NCBI GenBank assembly: GCA_902461565.1
Contig: CABPYL010000012.1
Coordinates: forward strand, 13,528-77,527
Length of the DNA stretch: 64,000 bases
Origin: an uncultured Porphyromonadaceae bacterium
GTDB taxonomy: Bacteria; Bacteroidota; Bacteroidia; Bacteroidales; Muribaculaceae
Direction of reading: 5' to 3'
The translations under genes were made by a program, and so were the position numbers. Under the pieces are notes generated by a model. That model saw only the letters and a program-made list of their open reading frames with translations, was not told the origin of the DNA and made no database searches. Below, piece by piece: positions 33,127 to 41,933 of this stretch. How positions within the stretch are numbered: the first letter of the stretch is position 1; each line of letters begins with the position of its first letter.

Positions 33127-35565
33127 TTATTTCAGAACTACCTTGCGGACATCAGTACCCTGGCGGCGGATATAGACACCTGCGGCAGGATTGAGCACAC
33201 GCATGCCCTGAAGGTTGAAATATTCCACCGGAGCGTCGGTATTGGCGCCCGCATTGGGCAGGGCTATGCTACCCGTGGAGGGGTATACTGCACGGATGGC
33301 TTTCACGGAAAGAATGTGATCGCCTTTGTATTCGGAGTTTACGGGGGATGAGAACTTTATCGAGCGTAGTGTCAGCGGATAAGTGCCGGCATAGGATGGC
33401 TCGCCTACCATGCTCACGGGCACTTCGACGATATGCATTTCGCCTGCAGCCCATGCCTGTTCCGGTTCGATTGTGGCGTAGGTACGTTCGGCCCCGGCAG
33501 GACGGAGGTCCAAGGTAAGTTTCTCAACAGGCAGATCATGAGTGAATTCAACTTCGAGCTTCTCCGGAAGACCATATACAGTGAGGTCGGCACTGAGGGT
33601 TATTTCCGAAGCCGAGCGCGGGTTATTGTAGGTATAGGTGATATTGCCGTCATTGCCTAAGGTTACAGACTTGAGGCCGGAAGAGCCTTTCACAGTCCAT
33701 TTGTTCCAGTCGGCATTAAGCAGCAGGAATGATGCCGTCGGATTCTCCACCGTAACTTCTGCAGTTATCGTAGTTTCGCGCAGGGTTCCGGATATTGTGG
33801 TGGAACCGTTGCGGAGGGCATGCAGAACGCCTTCTTCGTCGATGGACACCACCGTCGGATCGGCAATGCTCCACGACAGATGCGCGGGATTGAAACTGTA
33901 TGTCCGGTCGCCGAGAGTAGTTGTAACCTCGATAGGGAACACGTGGCCCTCGTCAATAAGGATAAAAGAGCGCGTCATCACCGGCTCGGATTCCTTAACA
34001 CTCACCGTCTTGCTTACGGTAGCACCCGTAGGGGACGTTACCGTAAGAACACCTTCAGCCTTTTCGGAACCGGCCACAAAGGCGGTACCGTCGCAAGTGC
34101 CGATGCCGTCGGAACAAGTTGTTACAAAGTCCTTGTAATCATAGGTCAGCACTGTGCCGTACTTGTTGTAGGCAATCACCTGTGGTACGAAAGTAGCGCC
34201 TGTAGGAACGTCGAGTGTAACATCTTCGAAAGCAAGCGAGGCCACTTCATTGTCATCCTCGGGAGCTGTGTTGAAAATCATCCATCCGTTGGCCACTGCC
34301 CGGGGAGTACCCTCGGTGGTGCGGTTGATTATACGGTCTTCTATCATAAGTTCAGCCGAGCCGCCAGCGTCCACGTTGAGCAGATTATTACAGCCGAGGT
34401 AGCGCATAAGATCGCACATCTCGGCAACGGTGCAGCCCGCCGACATCTTGTACACCGGGTCCTGCGATTTGTCTATCACCACCATATACAGCTTCTTGCC
34501 GTCCTTGGAACTGCCGTAGGCTGCGCGGGAATATACCATTGTGTTGTACGAATCCCAGTAGTTCTGTTCGGTGATTTCGCCGTCGCGCATGACGAACATG
34601 TTGCCTGTAACGGCATTGCGTATTTCGGGGGTCTCCTCCTTGCCGTAGGTATTGAACACCCAGCTGTAGTTGAGTGTAACCTTGTCGCCCTTGACAAGCT
34701 GCGCAAGTTCGTCTCCCTTGGCCACAATAGCCAGGTCATAGCTTCCGAGCGTGCCTCGGCCATTGCTGCTGCGCACCTCGGCGACGGTGAAACATACGTC
34801 GCGTCCGGCAGTCCACTCCGACCCTTCGTCGAGTGTTAGCATAACCTCGGTGCACGCTTCATCTTCTACTATATCATAGTTGAGATTGTTCTGACTGATT
34901 TCCTCGGGAGTATCGTCGCGCAAGGGAATGAACTGACGGTCGGGACCGTAATAGGGGGTATATATCGAATACTGACCGCTTTTGAAACCTTTATTGGCAT
35001 TGGTAAACTCACGCGTGCCAAGTTTTTCGGTAGTAAAGGTCTGTGTGGCCTTGCACACGTCGATGTACAGCTTGTTCGTAACGTCTACCGACACAATTCC
35101 GGCATGTTCGGTCGTCCACCACCACCAGTGCGGCAGGCATTTGCTGTCGGTGGCGAAAATACCTTCGCGCAGACTCACGCCGTGAGCCATCGGGCCGTAG
35201 GCTTTATACGGAGGCTGCGAGGCAACGATAAAAAAGTTGGAATTCTCGGCAGCCATAGGACGATGTCCCGGGGCATCGTAGCGTTTCGCCGCATCCACAA
35301 GCAGCTCGGTGCCGTATGCACGGTCGTTAGGAATAGTGGTCTCTATCTTTACATGCGGATTGTTTAGATCCACCGTAACGATATTGACGTTAAGAGGAAA
35401 TTCGGGCAGACGGTAGCGTGTGTACACGGTGCCGGGACCGATGGAACGCTCGAGGTGCTTGACAAGCAGGTAATCCTTGCCTTGCAACGTTACAGTCTCG
35501 CTTGTCTGGGCCGATAATCCGGCAGCCACAAACAGCGCCAGAAGTGCCGAAAAGTGTTTTTTCAT
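33127..35565 (-). CDS. Secreted phosphodiester glycosidase family (NAGPA-like) protein with T9SS-like tail
   Basis: Protein of 812 residues. It has a signal peptide (MKKHFSALLALFVAAGLSAQ). Residues ~60-420 fit the phosphodiester glycosidase/NAGPA domain: RPMAAENSNFF, GPMAHGVSLREG and LLNVDAGGSAELMI near the end of the domain. Then come bacterial Ig-like units (TVVSIDEEGVLHALRNGSTTISG) and a carbohydrate-binding-like beta domain. The final YFNLQGMRV...GVYIRRQGTDVRKVVLK is an export tail. NAGPA relatives remove GlcNAc from phosphodiesters, so teichoic-acid-like or capsule polymers are possible substrates (inference). A run of four tryptophans is at about residues 145-148. Confidence 0.82.
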   Translation of the reverse strand: MKKHFSALLALFVAAGLSAQTSETVTLQGKDYLLVKHLERSIGPGTVYTRYRLPEFPLNVNIVTVDLNNPHVKIETTIPNDRAYGTELLVDAAKRYDAPGHRPMAAENSNFFIVASQPPYKAYGPMAHGVSLREGIFATDSKCLPHWWWWTTEHAGIVSVDVTNKLYIDVCKATQTFTTEKLGTREFTNANKGFKSGQYSIYTPYYGPDRQFIPLRDDTPEEISQNNLNYDIVEDEACTEVMLTLDEGSEWTAGRDVCFTVAEVRSSNGRGTLGSYDLAIVAKGDELAQLVKGDKVTLNYSWVFNTYGKEETPEIRNAVTGNMFVMRDGEITEQNYWDSYNTMVYSRAAYGSSKDGKKLYMVVIDKSQDPVYKMSAGCTVAEMCDLMRYLGCNNLLNVDAGGSAELMIEDRIINRTTEGTPRAVANGWMIFNTAPEDDNEVASLAFEDVTLDVPTGATFVPQVIAYNKYGTVLTYDYKDFVTTCSDGIGTCDGTAFVAGSEKAEGVLTVTSPTGATVSKTVSVKESEPVMTRSFILIDEGHVFPIEVTTTLGDRTYSFNPAHLSWSIADPTVVSIDEEGVLHALRNGSTTISGTLRETTITAEVTVENPTASFLLLNADWNKWTVKGSSGLKSVTLGNDGNITYTYNNPRSASEITLSADLTVYGLPEKLEVEFTHDLPVEKLTLDLRPAGAERTYATIEPEQAWAAGEMHIVEVPVSMVGEPSYAGTYPLTLRSIKFSSPVNSEYKGDHILSVKAIRAVYPSTGSIALPNAGANTDAPVEYFNLQGMRVLNPAAGVYIRRQGTDVRKVVLK

Positions 35566-35697
35566 AGTATTTCGCCGCAGAATATCCGCTGCGTCGGTAA
35601 TCAGGGTTTATATTCTGCACAAAGATAATCAAAAAGTTTCTCCATGCCATATTTTTCTACATTCCCCGTCAAAAAAATAAAGACATATTCTTCTATT

Positions 35698-36648
35698 TCA
35701 GCATTTGCTGTCACCTGCCGGATCAACATATCTGCCGTCTACCTTGGTTGGCTCCAGATGCAGCCCGATAAATGTGTCGCGGCCGAAACGGTTGCGCAGA
35801 TTCTTTTCTATATTCGAGGCATGTTCGTGCGCATGATACAGCGATATATCGCCGGGCAGACGCAGGTGCATGGAAATGGCGATTGTATTTCCGATGCGGC
35901 GCGTACGCAGATTATGTATGCTGCTCACATTCGGTTCGCTTCCGGCAATCTCAATTATTTCCTTTTCCAGGTCGTCTGGAAGGCTGCATTCCGTCAGTTC
36001 GCCAACAGCTTGATTCAGAAGTTTAAATGCCGTAACTATAATTACAATGCTTACCACCACGGCAGCGATGGGGTCGAGCACCGTCCATTTCGCGCCCAGA
36101 AACAGCGCCCCGCCCACGCCGACGGCGGTGCCGATAGACGATAGTGCGTCCGAGCGGTGATGCCACGCATTGGCCACCACGGCCTGCGAACCGGTCTCAC
36201 GCCCTGTCTTAACAGTAAACCGATAGGCCCATTCCTTCAGCAGAATGCTCACCACTGCCGCCGCAAAGGCAATAAACCCCGGTCGCGGCAGCTGATAGCC
36301 GCAGATACATCTGTAAATTTTGTAAATACCGTCGTAGCACAAGGCAATGCCCACACCAAGCAATGCAACACCGATAATAGCTGTGGCAAGGGTCTCGTAT
36401 TTACCGTGGCCATACTTGTGGCCCTTGTCCACCGGCTTGCGGGAAATCCTCACGAACACAATCACAACAAGATCGGTAAGAAAATCGGAAAGAGAATGAA
36501 CGGCATCGGCAATCAGAGCCGACGAATGGCCAACAATACCGGCAACAAGTTTGAAAACAAGAAGCACCACATTGACAAGGCTACCCATCAATGTAACGCG
36601 ATATATCCGACGCTCGCGCACGTTGTCATCTCTGTATTTCTGCTCCAT
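35698..36648 (-). CDS. Cation diffusion facilitator (CDF) family transporter
   Basis: Inner-membrane protein of 316 residues, start at MEQKYRDDN. Six helices carry the CDF metal sites: HSSALIADAVHSLSDFLTD in helix 2 (H-D/D-D type) and WHHRSDALSSIG in helix 5. The cytosolic ferredoxin-like C-terminal domain follows, with HLRLPGDISLYHAHE. It exports Zn2+, Fe2+ or Mn2+ in exchange for protons; which metal is not deducible. The 24 upstream codons of the frame are excluded: a -7-like TATATTTG (36687-36694) lies there, without a clear -33 box. Confidence 0.92.
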   Translation of the reverse strand: MEQKYRDDNVRERRIYRVTLMGSLVNVVLLVFKLVAGIVGHSSALIADAVHSLSDFLTDLVVIVFVRISRKPVDKGHKYGHGKYETLATAIIGVALLGVGIALCYDGIYKIYRCICGYQLPRPGFIAFAAAVVSILLKEWAYRFTVKTGRETGSQAVVANAWHHRSDALSSIGTAVGVGGALFLGAKWTVLDPIAAVVVSIVIIVTAFKLLNQAVGELTECSLPDDLEKEIIEIAGSEPNVSSIHNLRTRRIGNTIAISMHLRLPGDISLYHAHEHASNIEKNLRNRFGRDTFIGLHLEPTKVDGRYVDPAGDSKC

Positions 36649-36792
36649 AAACCGCTGCCCGTCCGGGACAGATTTCAAATAAAAAACAAATATAGCCTTT
36701 TTATTCGTAAGTACCCTCATTTCCGCATTTTTTGCTCAAAAAAAATAATTAGAAAGGAAATAAAATTGTTAATTGTTAATCATTCATATTAG

Positions 36793-36823
36793 GTTGCGGT
36801 CTCATTTTTTATTTGTAACTTTG
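36793..36823 (+). promoter_or_regulatory. Promoter of the DUF1016 nuclease gene
   Basis: GTTG (36793-36796), 19 bp, TAACTTTG (36816-36823). It leaves a ~100-nt leader before the start codon. Confidence 0.68.
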
Positions 36824-36927
36824 CTTTTAACATCAAAATATTATAATCTATACATCTGTCAGGATTTAAGGGATGTTTGATAATGATGTTATAAAATCAA
36901 AAGTATTGACCAACATAATTTACAATT

Positions 36928-38030
36928 ATGGCAAAGACTCAAAATAAACCGGCATTTGTGAAACGTGATTTCATTATAGCCGGGAAGGAATATGCACAAC
37001 TTTTGAATTCGTTGAAAGAACGTTTCCGAAGATCGCAGATAAAGGCAGCACTCAAGGTCAATACATCTATGCTGGAGTACTATTGGTGTATGGGGCGAGA
37101 CATTTCAAAACTTCATGAAACGGCAAAATGGGGAAGCGCATTCTTCGATTGTCTCAGTCTTGACCTCAAGACTGCCTTCCCTGGACAGACAGGTTTTTCC
37201 GTTACTAACATCAAGTATGCCAAACGCTGGTATGAATTTTATAATCAGAGTGACGTAATTCGTCAACGGGTCGTTGACGAATTTGATATGCCTGCTGATT
37301 TTGGTATGATTCCGTGGGGACATCACATAGACATTTTTACTCGCAGCAAGTCCGTTGAAGAGGCACTTTTCTATATTGAGGAAACCATAAGAAACGATTG
37401 GAGCCGTCCTGAACTTGACGCCGAGATAAATAATAATCTATACGGGAAGCGTAGCCATGCCCTTACCAATTTTGATGAGAAGTTGCCGGCTCCATATAGC
37501 GGTCTTGCAAAAGCCATATTAAAAAGTCCTTATGATTTCAGATTCATCGACAAAAAAATAACGACCGAAAAACAATTGGAAGATGAACTCGCAGCTAATA
37601 TAACGCGATTTCTTCTTGAATTAGGACAGGGATTCGCATATGTTGGTCGTCAGATGGAATTAAAGATGCCGGGAGGTCAGACATTCGTTCCCGATATGAT
37701 TTTTTACCATACAGGCTTAAATCGTATATAGTTTGCGAACTAAAGATAGTACCTTTTATTCCGGACTTTGCAGGAAAACTGAATTTCTACGTTTCTGCGG
37801 TTGATGAGCTGATGAAGCAACCTGATGACAATCCGACAATAGGGTTGCTTATTTGCAAGTCAAAAGACAATACAGTGGTTGAATGGTCGTTCCGTGGCAT
37901 GAATCAGCCTCTCGGAGTTGCGGAATATCAGCTTAAAGAATTCATTTCCGAGCAAGCCGCAAAGATGCTTCCTTCCGAGGTTGAATTACAGAACATTATT
38001 GATACCTATGATGAAGTATCAGAAGAATGA
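36928..38030 (+). pseudogene. DUF1016/YhcG-type PD-(D/E)XK nuclease, broken by a 1-bp deletion
   Basis: The first frame (36928-37731, 267 residues) has the DUF1016 N-terminal domain (LLNSLKERFRRSQIKAALKVN, YYWCMGRDISK) and the nuclease Asp in QTFVPDMIFYH, then stops shortly after GLNR. The next frame continues without a gap: IVCELKIVPFIPDFAGKLNFYVSAVDEL... to ...NPTIGLLICKSKDN and VEWSFRG, ending at 38030. Restoring one base near 37725-37728 rejoins them. The E-x-K of the catalytic site (CELK) lies just after the break, so the truncated product lacks it. The family occurs with restriction-modification and defence loci. The gene is AT-richer than its neighbours. A sequencing error is possible. 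Confidence 0.85.
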
Positions 38031-38106
38031 GCCGTCTTCAGACAAGGATTTCTCACTTTTTTGCCGGACAGAAAAGAGGGAAATGAACGGTATGAAAAAA
38101 ATTTCG

Positions 38107-38114
38107 TAACTTTG
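38107..38114 (+). promoter_or_regulatory. -7 element directly before the ftsB/divIC-like gene
   Basis: TAACTTTG ends 4 bp before the ATG at 38119. No good -33 TTTG is seen at 18-20 bp upstream. If used, the transcript would be leaderless. Confidence 0.5.
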
Positions 38115-38118
38115 GGGC

Positions 38119-38433
38119 ATGAATGAAAAACTTTCCTCGTCGTGGGCGTGGCTCAAACGATATCTGTCGGTGCCTACGCTCGTGTGTCTGTTGCTCTTGG
38201 GATATATCATTTTCTCGGGCGACAGCACCGTATTCACTACCATCGACTATGACCGCCAGATCGACAGTCTCCGCGCCGAACTGACGGCTCAGACCGACAC
38301 GATGCTCTACTACCGCGACCTAAACAGCCGCCTGTCCACCGACCCGGAACTGATGGAACGTGTGGTACGCGAGCAGTACGGCATGAAAAGGGCATGCGAG
38401 GATGTATTCATCTTTCAAACCTCCAAAAAATGA
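38119..38433 (+). CDS. Septum formation initiator family protein (FtsB/DivIC-like)
   Basis: Bitopic protein of 104 residues. A cytoplasmic N-terminus (1-16) is followed by one membrane helix (about 17-33), a coiled-coil (about 44-72, IDSLRAELTAQTDTMLYYRDL) and the family's end ELMERVVREQYGMKR. FtsB/DivIC joins FtsL and FtsQ in the divisome. No ftsL or ftsQ is nearby. It overlaps the next gene by 4 bp (ATGA) and precedes mutS. Confidence 0.85.
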   Translation: MNEKLSSSWAWLKRYLSVPTLVCLLLLGYIIFSGDSTVFTTIDYDRQIDSLRAELTAQTDTMLYYRDLNSRLSTDPELMERVVREQYGMKRACEDVFIFQTSKK

Positions 38434-38816
38434 ACAACAATAAGAAAACATGGCTGGCACAGAGTGTGCTGGCACCTATAGGCCTGCTTATGGTGCTTGC
38501 CGCCACGCTTGTGCCTTTCTTCCTTATGCACACCGCTTGGGCGCAGGCCGCCTATCCGTATCTGTATTCCGCAGGCGCCTTGGTGGTGCTTGTTTCACGC
38601 ATTTTCACCCCCAAGGCCGACGACCGCAAGCTGCGCAGCCTGCGCCGTCTGGAGGTGTGGATAGGCATAATTTTCTGTGTTGCTGCAGCATTCCTTTTCG
38701 TGCCGGGAGCTATGCTGCGCGACTGGCTGGCCTTCACGCTTGCCGGTGCGGCGCTGCAGGTGTACACTTCGCTTGCAATACCGGCACGCGAGGCTAAAAT
38801 AAGGAAAGGAGAGTAA
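38430..38816 (+). CDS. Small multi-pass membrane protein, unknown function
   Basis: Protein of 128 residues from MNNNKKTW. Four hydrophobic segments are visible (VLAPIGLLMVLAATLVPFF, YLYSAGALVVLVSRIF, IGIIFCVAAAFLFVPGA, WLAFTLAGAALQVYTSLA) with a positively charged loop (DDRKLRSLRRLE) between helices 2 and 3. I do not recognise a characterised family. The start overlaps the ftsB/divIC-like stop (ATGA), and mutS begins 3 bp after its stop, so the three genes form one translation-coupled unit. Confidence 0.72.
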   Translation: MNNNKKTWLAQSVLAPIGLLMVLAATLVPFFLMHTAWAQAAYPYLYSAGALVVLVSRIFTPKADDRKLRSLRRLEVWIGIIFCVAAAFLFVPGAMLRDWLAFTLAGAALQVYTSLAIPAREAKIRKGE

Positions 38817-38819
38817 GCC

Positions 38820-41507
38820 GTGGCCGTCAAGATTGTGGAAACGCCGCTGATGAAGCAGTACACCCAGATGAAGGCCAAGCATCCGGATGCCATCCTGCTT
38901 TTCCGCGTGGGCGACTTCTATGAGACTTTCTCCGACGACGCTATCGTCGCTTCCGACATTCTTGGCATTACACTTACCCGCCGCGCAAACGGAGCGGCAC
39001 AGTATGTGGAACTTGCCGGATTCCCGCACCATGCCCTGGACACTTATCTGCCAAAACTGGTGCGCGCAGGCAAGCGCGTGGCCATCTGCGAGCAGCTCGA
39101 AGATCCTAAGCTCACCAAAAAACTCGTAAAGCGCGGCATAACGGAACTTGTTACGCCGGGCGTGGCAATGAACGATAATGTGCTGTCGCGCCGCGAGAAC
39201 AACTTCCTGGCCGCAGTGCATTTCGGCAAAGCTTTTACGGGTCTGGCCCTGCTGGACATCAGCACAGGCGAATTCCTTGCCACCGAGGGCACTACCGACT
39301 ATGTGGACAAGACGCTCGCGGGCATGGCCCCCAAGGAGCTGCTGGTACAGCGCGGCCTCAAGGCCCGTGCCGCCGAGGAATTCTCGCAGCAGTATGTGGT
39401 TTTCGAGCTGGAAGACTGGCTTTTCACGCAATCCGCTGCCGACGAACGCCTCAAGAAACAGTTCGGCACAGCATCTCTGAAAGGATTCGGCATAGAGCGC
39501 ATGACATCGGCCATTATAGCCGCCGGCGCAATCCTGCACTATCTCGACCTTACCCAGCACACCCGCACGCAGCATATCCGCTCTATATCACGCATCGAGG
39601 CCGGAAAATATGTGCGCCTCGACCGCTTTACAATACGCAATCTCGAACTTTTTGAACCGCTCGACCCCGAGGGAAAGAGCCTGCTCGGCGTTATCGACCG
39701 CACAGTAACGCCTATGGGCGCACGCCTGCTGCGCCGTTGGCTCCAGATGCCGCTCAAAGACCCAAAAGCCATAAACGAGCGCCTCGATATAGTAGAGCAT
39801 TTCTTCCGCACACCCGAAATACGCGACGAGGTATGCGAACGCCTCAAGGCTGTCGGCGACCTCGAACGCCTCGTCAGCAAAGTGTCGTGCGAGCGCATCA
39901 CACCCCGCGAGATGTTGCAGATACGCAATGCTCTCGCAGCGATAGTACCGATAAAAGATCTGTGCCACAAATCGCAGCAGCCGCGTCTTATGGCTCTTGC
40001 CGAGCAGCTGAATCCCTGCGGCTCGGTGCGCGAGCGTATAACACGCGACATACGCGAGGACGTGGGCGGACCGGCATCGCACGGCGACGTTATAAACGAC
40101 GGTGTCGACGCAGAACTCGACCGCCTGCGCGCCATCGCCTACCAGGGCAAGGACTTTCTGGCCAAACTGCAGCAACGCGAGGTTGAGGCCACGGGCATAA
40201 CATCGCTGAAGGTAGGCTACAACAACGTGTTCGGCTACTACATCGAAGTTACCAACACCCACAAGGCCAAGGTGCCTGCCGGATGGATACGCAAGCAGAC
40301 GCTTGTAAACGCCGAACGCTACATCACGCCAGAACTTAAAGAGTACGAGGAGCAGATACTCGGCGCACAGGAGAAGATACAGGTTATCCAGGACAAGCTG
40401 TATGCCGAGCTTATTGCCGCCGTGGCCGAATTTATTCCGGCCCTGCAGCTCGATGCCAGCCTGCTTGCCAAACTGGACGTACTCAACGCCTTCACGCGCG
40501 TGTCGTTAGAGAACAAATATAACCGTCCTGTAGTGGACGACAGCATGGACCTGAAGCTCGTAAACGCACGCCATCCGGTGATAGAGCGACAGTTGCCGCC
40601 GGGCGAACCATATATAGCCAACACCGTAGAGCTTAGCAACGAGGGCACGCAGATTATGATGATTACGGGCCCGAACATGTCCGGTAAGTCGGCGCTCCTG
40701 CGACAGACGGCACTCAATGTAATTCTGGCCCAGATAGGATGCTTCGTGGCTGCCGAGAGCGCGCACATCGGCGTGGTAGACAAAATTTTCACCCGCGTGG
40801 GCGCCAGCGACAACATATCGCTGGGCGAATCCACCTTCATGGTGGAGATGAACGAGGCGGCATCCATCCTCAACAATATGAGCCAGCGGTCGCTGATACT
40901 TTTCGACGAACTTGGCCGCGGTACATCCACCTACGACGGCATCTCCATCGCCTGGGCCATCGTGGAGCACATTCACGAGTACGGCGGCATGCACCCGAAA
41001 ACACTCTTCGCCACCCACTACCACGAACTGAACGACATGGAGCAGTTCTACAAACGCATCGCCAACTACAACGTATCCGTCAAGGAAATCGACGGCAAGG
41101 TGGTGTTCCTGCGCAAACTCGCGCCGGGCGGCAGCGAACACAGCTTTGGCATCCATGTGGCCAAACTCGCGGGTATGCCCGACAACATCGTGCGTCGCGC
41201 AAGCCAGGTTTTGGAGCAGCTCGAGTCCGCCGACACTACCACCGAAGTACCACAACAGAAGGCCGACGTACAACCGGTTCCCGAGGCCGACACTCCCGCA
41301 CCGGCAAAATCGCGCAAACGCTCGCGTATCAAGACACCGGGCCGAGAAACTCTTGCCGGCATGCAGCTGTCGTTCTTTCAGCTCGACGATCCCGTACTAA
41401 AGGAAGTGCGCGACGAGATTATCGGCGCCGACATCAACAACATGACGCCCCTCGAAGCCCTCACAAAACTCCACAACATCCGTAAAATCCTTACAGGCAA
41501 AGAATAA
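38820..41507 (+). CDS. mutS: DNA mismatch repair protein MutS
   Basis: Protein of 895 residues with a GTG start. The mismatch-recognition domain carries the Phe-x-Glu wedge in RVGDFYETF. The core and lever domains follow, and the ATPase has GPNMSGKS (Walker A), STFMVEMNEAASIL, LFDELGRGTST (Walker B) and ATHYHEL. A Pro/Ala linker precedes the C-terminal helix-turn-helix (MTPLEALTKLHNIRKIL). MutS finds mismatches and recruits MutL. It is the last gene of its unit, followed by a terminator. Confidence 0.97.
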   Translation: MAVKIVETPLMKQYTQMKAKHPDAILLFRVGDFYETFSDDAIVASDILGITLTRRANGAAQYVELAGFPHHALDTYLPKLVRAGKRVAICEQLEDPKLTKKLVKRGITELVTPGVAMNDNVLSRRENNFLAAVHFGKAFTGLALLDISTGEFLATEGTTDYVDKTLAGMAPKELLVQRGLKARAAEEFSQQYVVFELEDWLFTQSAADERLKKQFGTASLKGFGIERMTSAIIAAGAILHYLDLTQHTRTQHIRSISRIEAGKYVRLDRFTIRNLELFEPLDPEGKSLLGVIDRTVTPMGARLLRRWLQMPLKDPKAINERLDIVEHFFRTPEIRDEVCERLKAVGDLERLVSKVSCERITPREMLQIRNALAAIVPIKDLCHKSQQPRLMALAEQLNPCGSVRERITRDIREDVGGPASHGDVINDGVDAELDRLRAIAYQGKDFLAKLQQREVEATGITSLKVGYNNVFGYYIEVTNTHKAKVPAGWIRKQTLVNAERYITPELKEYEEQILGAQEKIQVIQDKLYAELIAAVAEFIPALQLDASLLAKLDVLNAFTRVSLENKYNRPVVDDSMDLKLVNARHPVIERQLPPGEPYIANTVELSNEGTQIMMITGPNMSGKSALLRQTALNVILAQIGCFVAAESAHIGVVDKIFTRVGASDNISLGESTFMVEMNEAASILNNMSQRSLILFDELGRGTSTYDGISIAWAIVEHIHEYGGMHPKTLFATHYHELNDMEQFYKRIANYNVSVKEIDGKVVFLRKLAPGGSEHSFGIHVAKLAGMPDNIVRRASQVLEQLESADTTTEVPQQKADVQPVPEADTPAPAKSRKRSRIKTPGRETLAGMQLSFFQLDDPVLKEVRDEIIGADINNMTPLEALTKLHNIRKILTGKE

Positions 41508-41529
41508 GCAACTACAACCGCACTAAAAC

Positions 41530-41570
41530 AAGGGTGTTGAGGAACTGGATTCCTCAACACCCTCATTCGT
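41530..41570 (+). terminator. Terminator after mutS
   Basis: A 13-bp stem, GGGTGTTGAGGAA/TTCCTCAACACCC (41532-41544 with 41550-41562), is followed by a T-containing tract. Confidence 0.8.
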
Positions 41571-41635
41571 ATTTTGCATATACATACACAATCTTCTCGC
41601 CACATTTTTACCATATAACTGTTTAACAATTATTT

Positions 41636-41683
41636 AATGTTCTAAAACATATCTTTTTGACACAAATGATGTTTTAGAACATT
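41636..41683. repeat. 15-bp perfect inverted repeat upstream of susC
   Basis: AATGTTCTAAAACAT (41636-41650) and its exact complement ATGTTTTAGAACATT (41669-41683) are separated by 18 bp. Candidate dimer-binding operator or recombinase site. There is no T-run or GC content to suggest a terminator. Confidence 0.85.
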
Positions 41684-41706
41684 ATTTAAACCAAAATTTC
41701 ATATAC

Positions 41707-41724
41707 TAATGTAAATATACATTA
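41707..41724. repeat. Palindrome TAATGTA-N4-TACATTA
   Basis: Perfect 7-bp arms (41707-41713, 41718-41724), 24 bp after the larger inverted repeat. Possible second operator. Confidence 0.6.
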
Positions 41725-41897
41725 AAATTACTAAGCAATCGATATTATTTTACAAATATATGTTAAAAATATCTTTAGTGTTACAATTTTTGGAAATAAG
41801 TGTATAAATTTGCCGCGTCTATTCTGAACAAGTTGTCATACAAATTGTATTATATTTTACATTTTTCCGTCTATTCAACCCTAAAATTTCCAAAGGT

Positions 41898-41933
41898 ATG
41901 AAAAAGCTATTTGTTTTATAGCTTTTTGCTATG
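41898..41933 (+). other. Signal-peptide codons of susC interrupted by amber TAG
   Basis: From ATG 41898 the frame reads M-K-K-L-F-V-L-stop(TAG 41919-41921)-L-F-A-M-V-F-L-G-V-N-A-Q, in the same frame as the SusC protein. Without the TAG this is a normal signal peptide with cleavage at NAQ-T. Translation from the next in-frame ATG (41931) would lose the charged start and most of the hydrophobic core. Confidence 0.9.

Larger units (their letters stand above)
41571..41897. other. AT-rich regulatory region upstream of the first susC
   Basis: Very AT-rich 330 bp with no gene. It holds a 15-bp perfect inverted repeat, a smaller palindrome, and a TAAATTTG (41805-41812) that fits a -7 box ~90 bp before the susC start, though its -33 is not clear. 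The layout suggests a regulated promoter. Confidence 0.55.

Noticed and set aside
37700..37760. Programmed frameshift in the DUF1016 gene
   Set aside because: No slippery heptamer, Shine-Dalgarno-like stimulator or downstream pseudoknot is apparent, so a simple deletion is more likely.
41636..41683. Inverted repeat as a terminator for mutS
   Set aside because: A separate GC-containing terminator is already present at 41530-41570. This repeat is AT-rich with an 18-nt spacer and no T-run.
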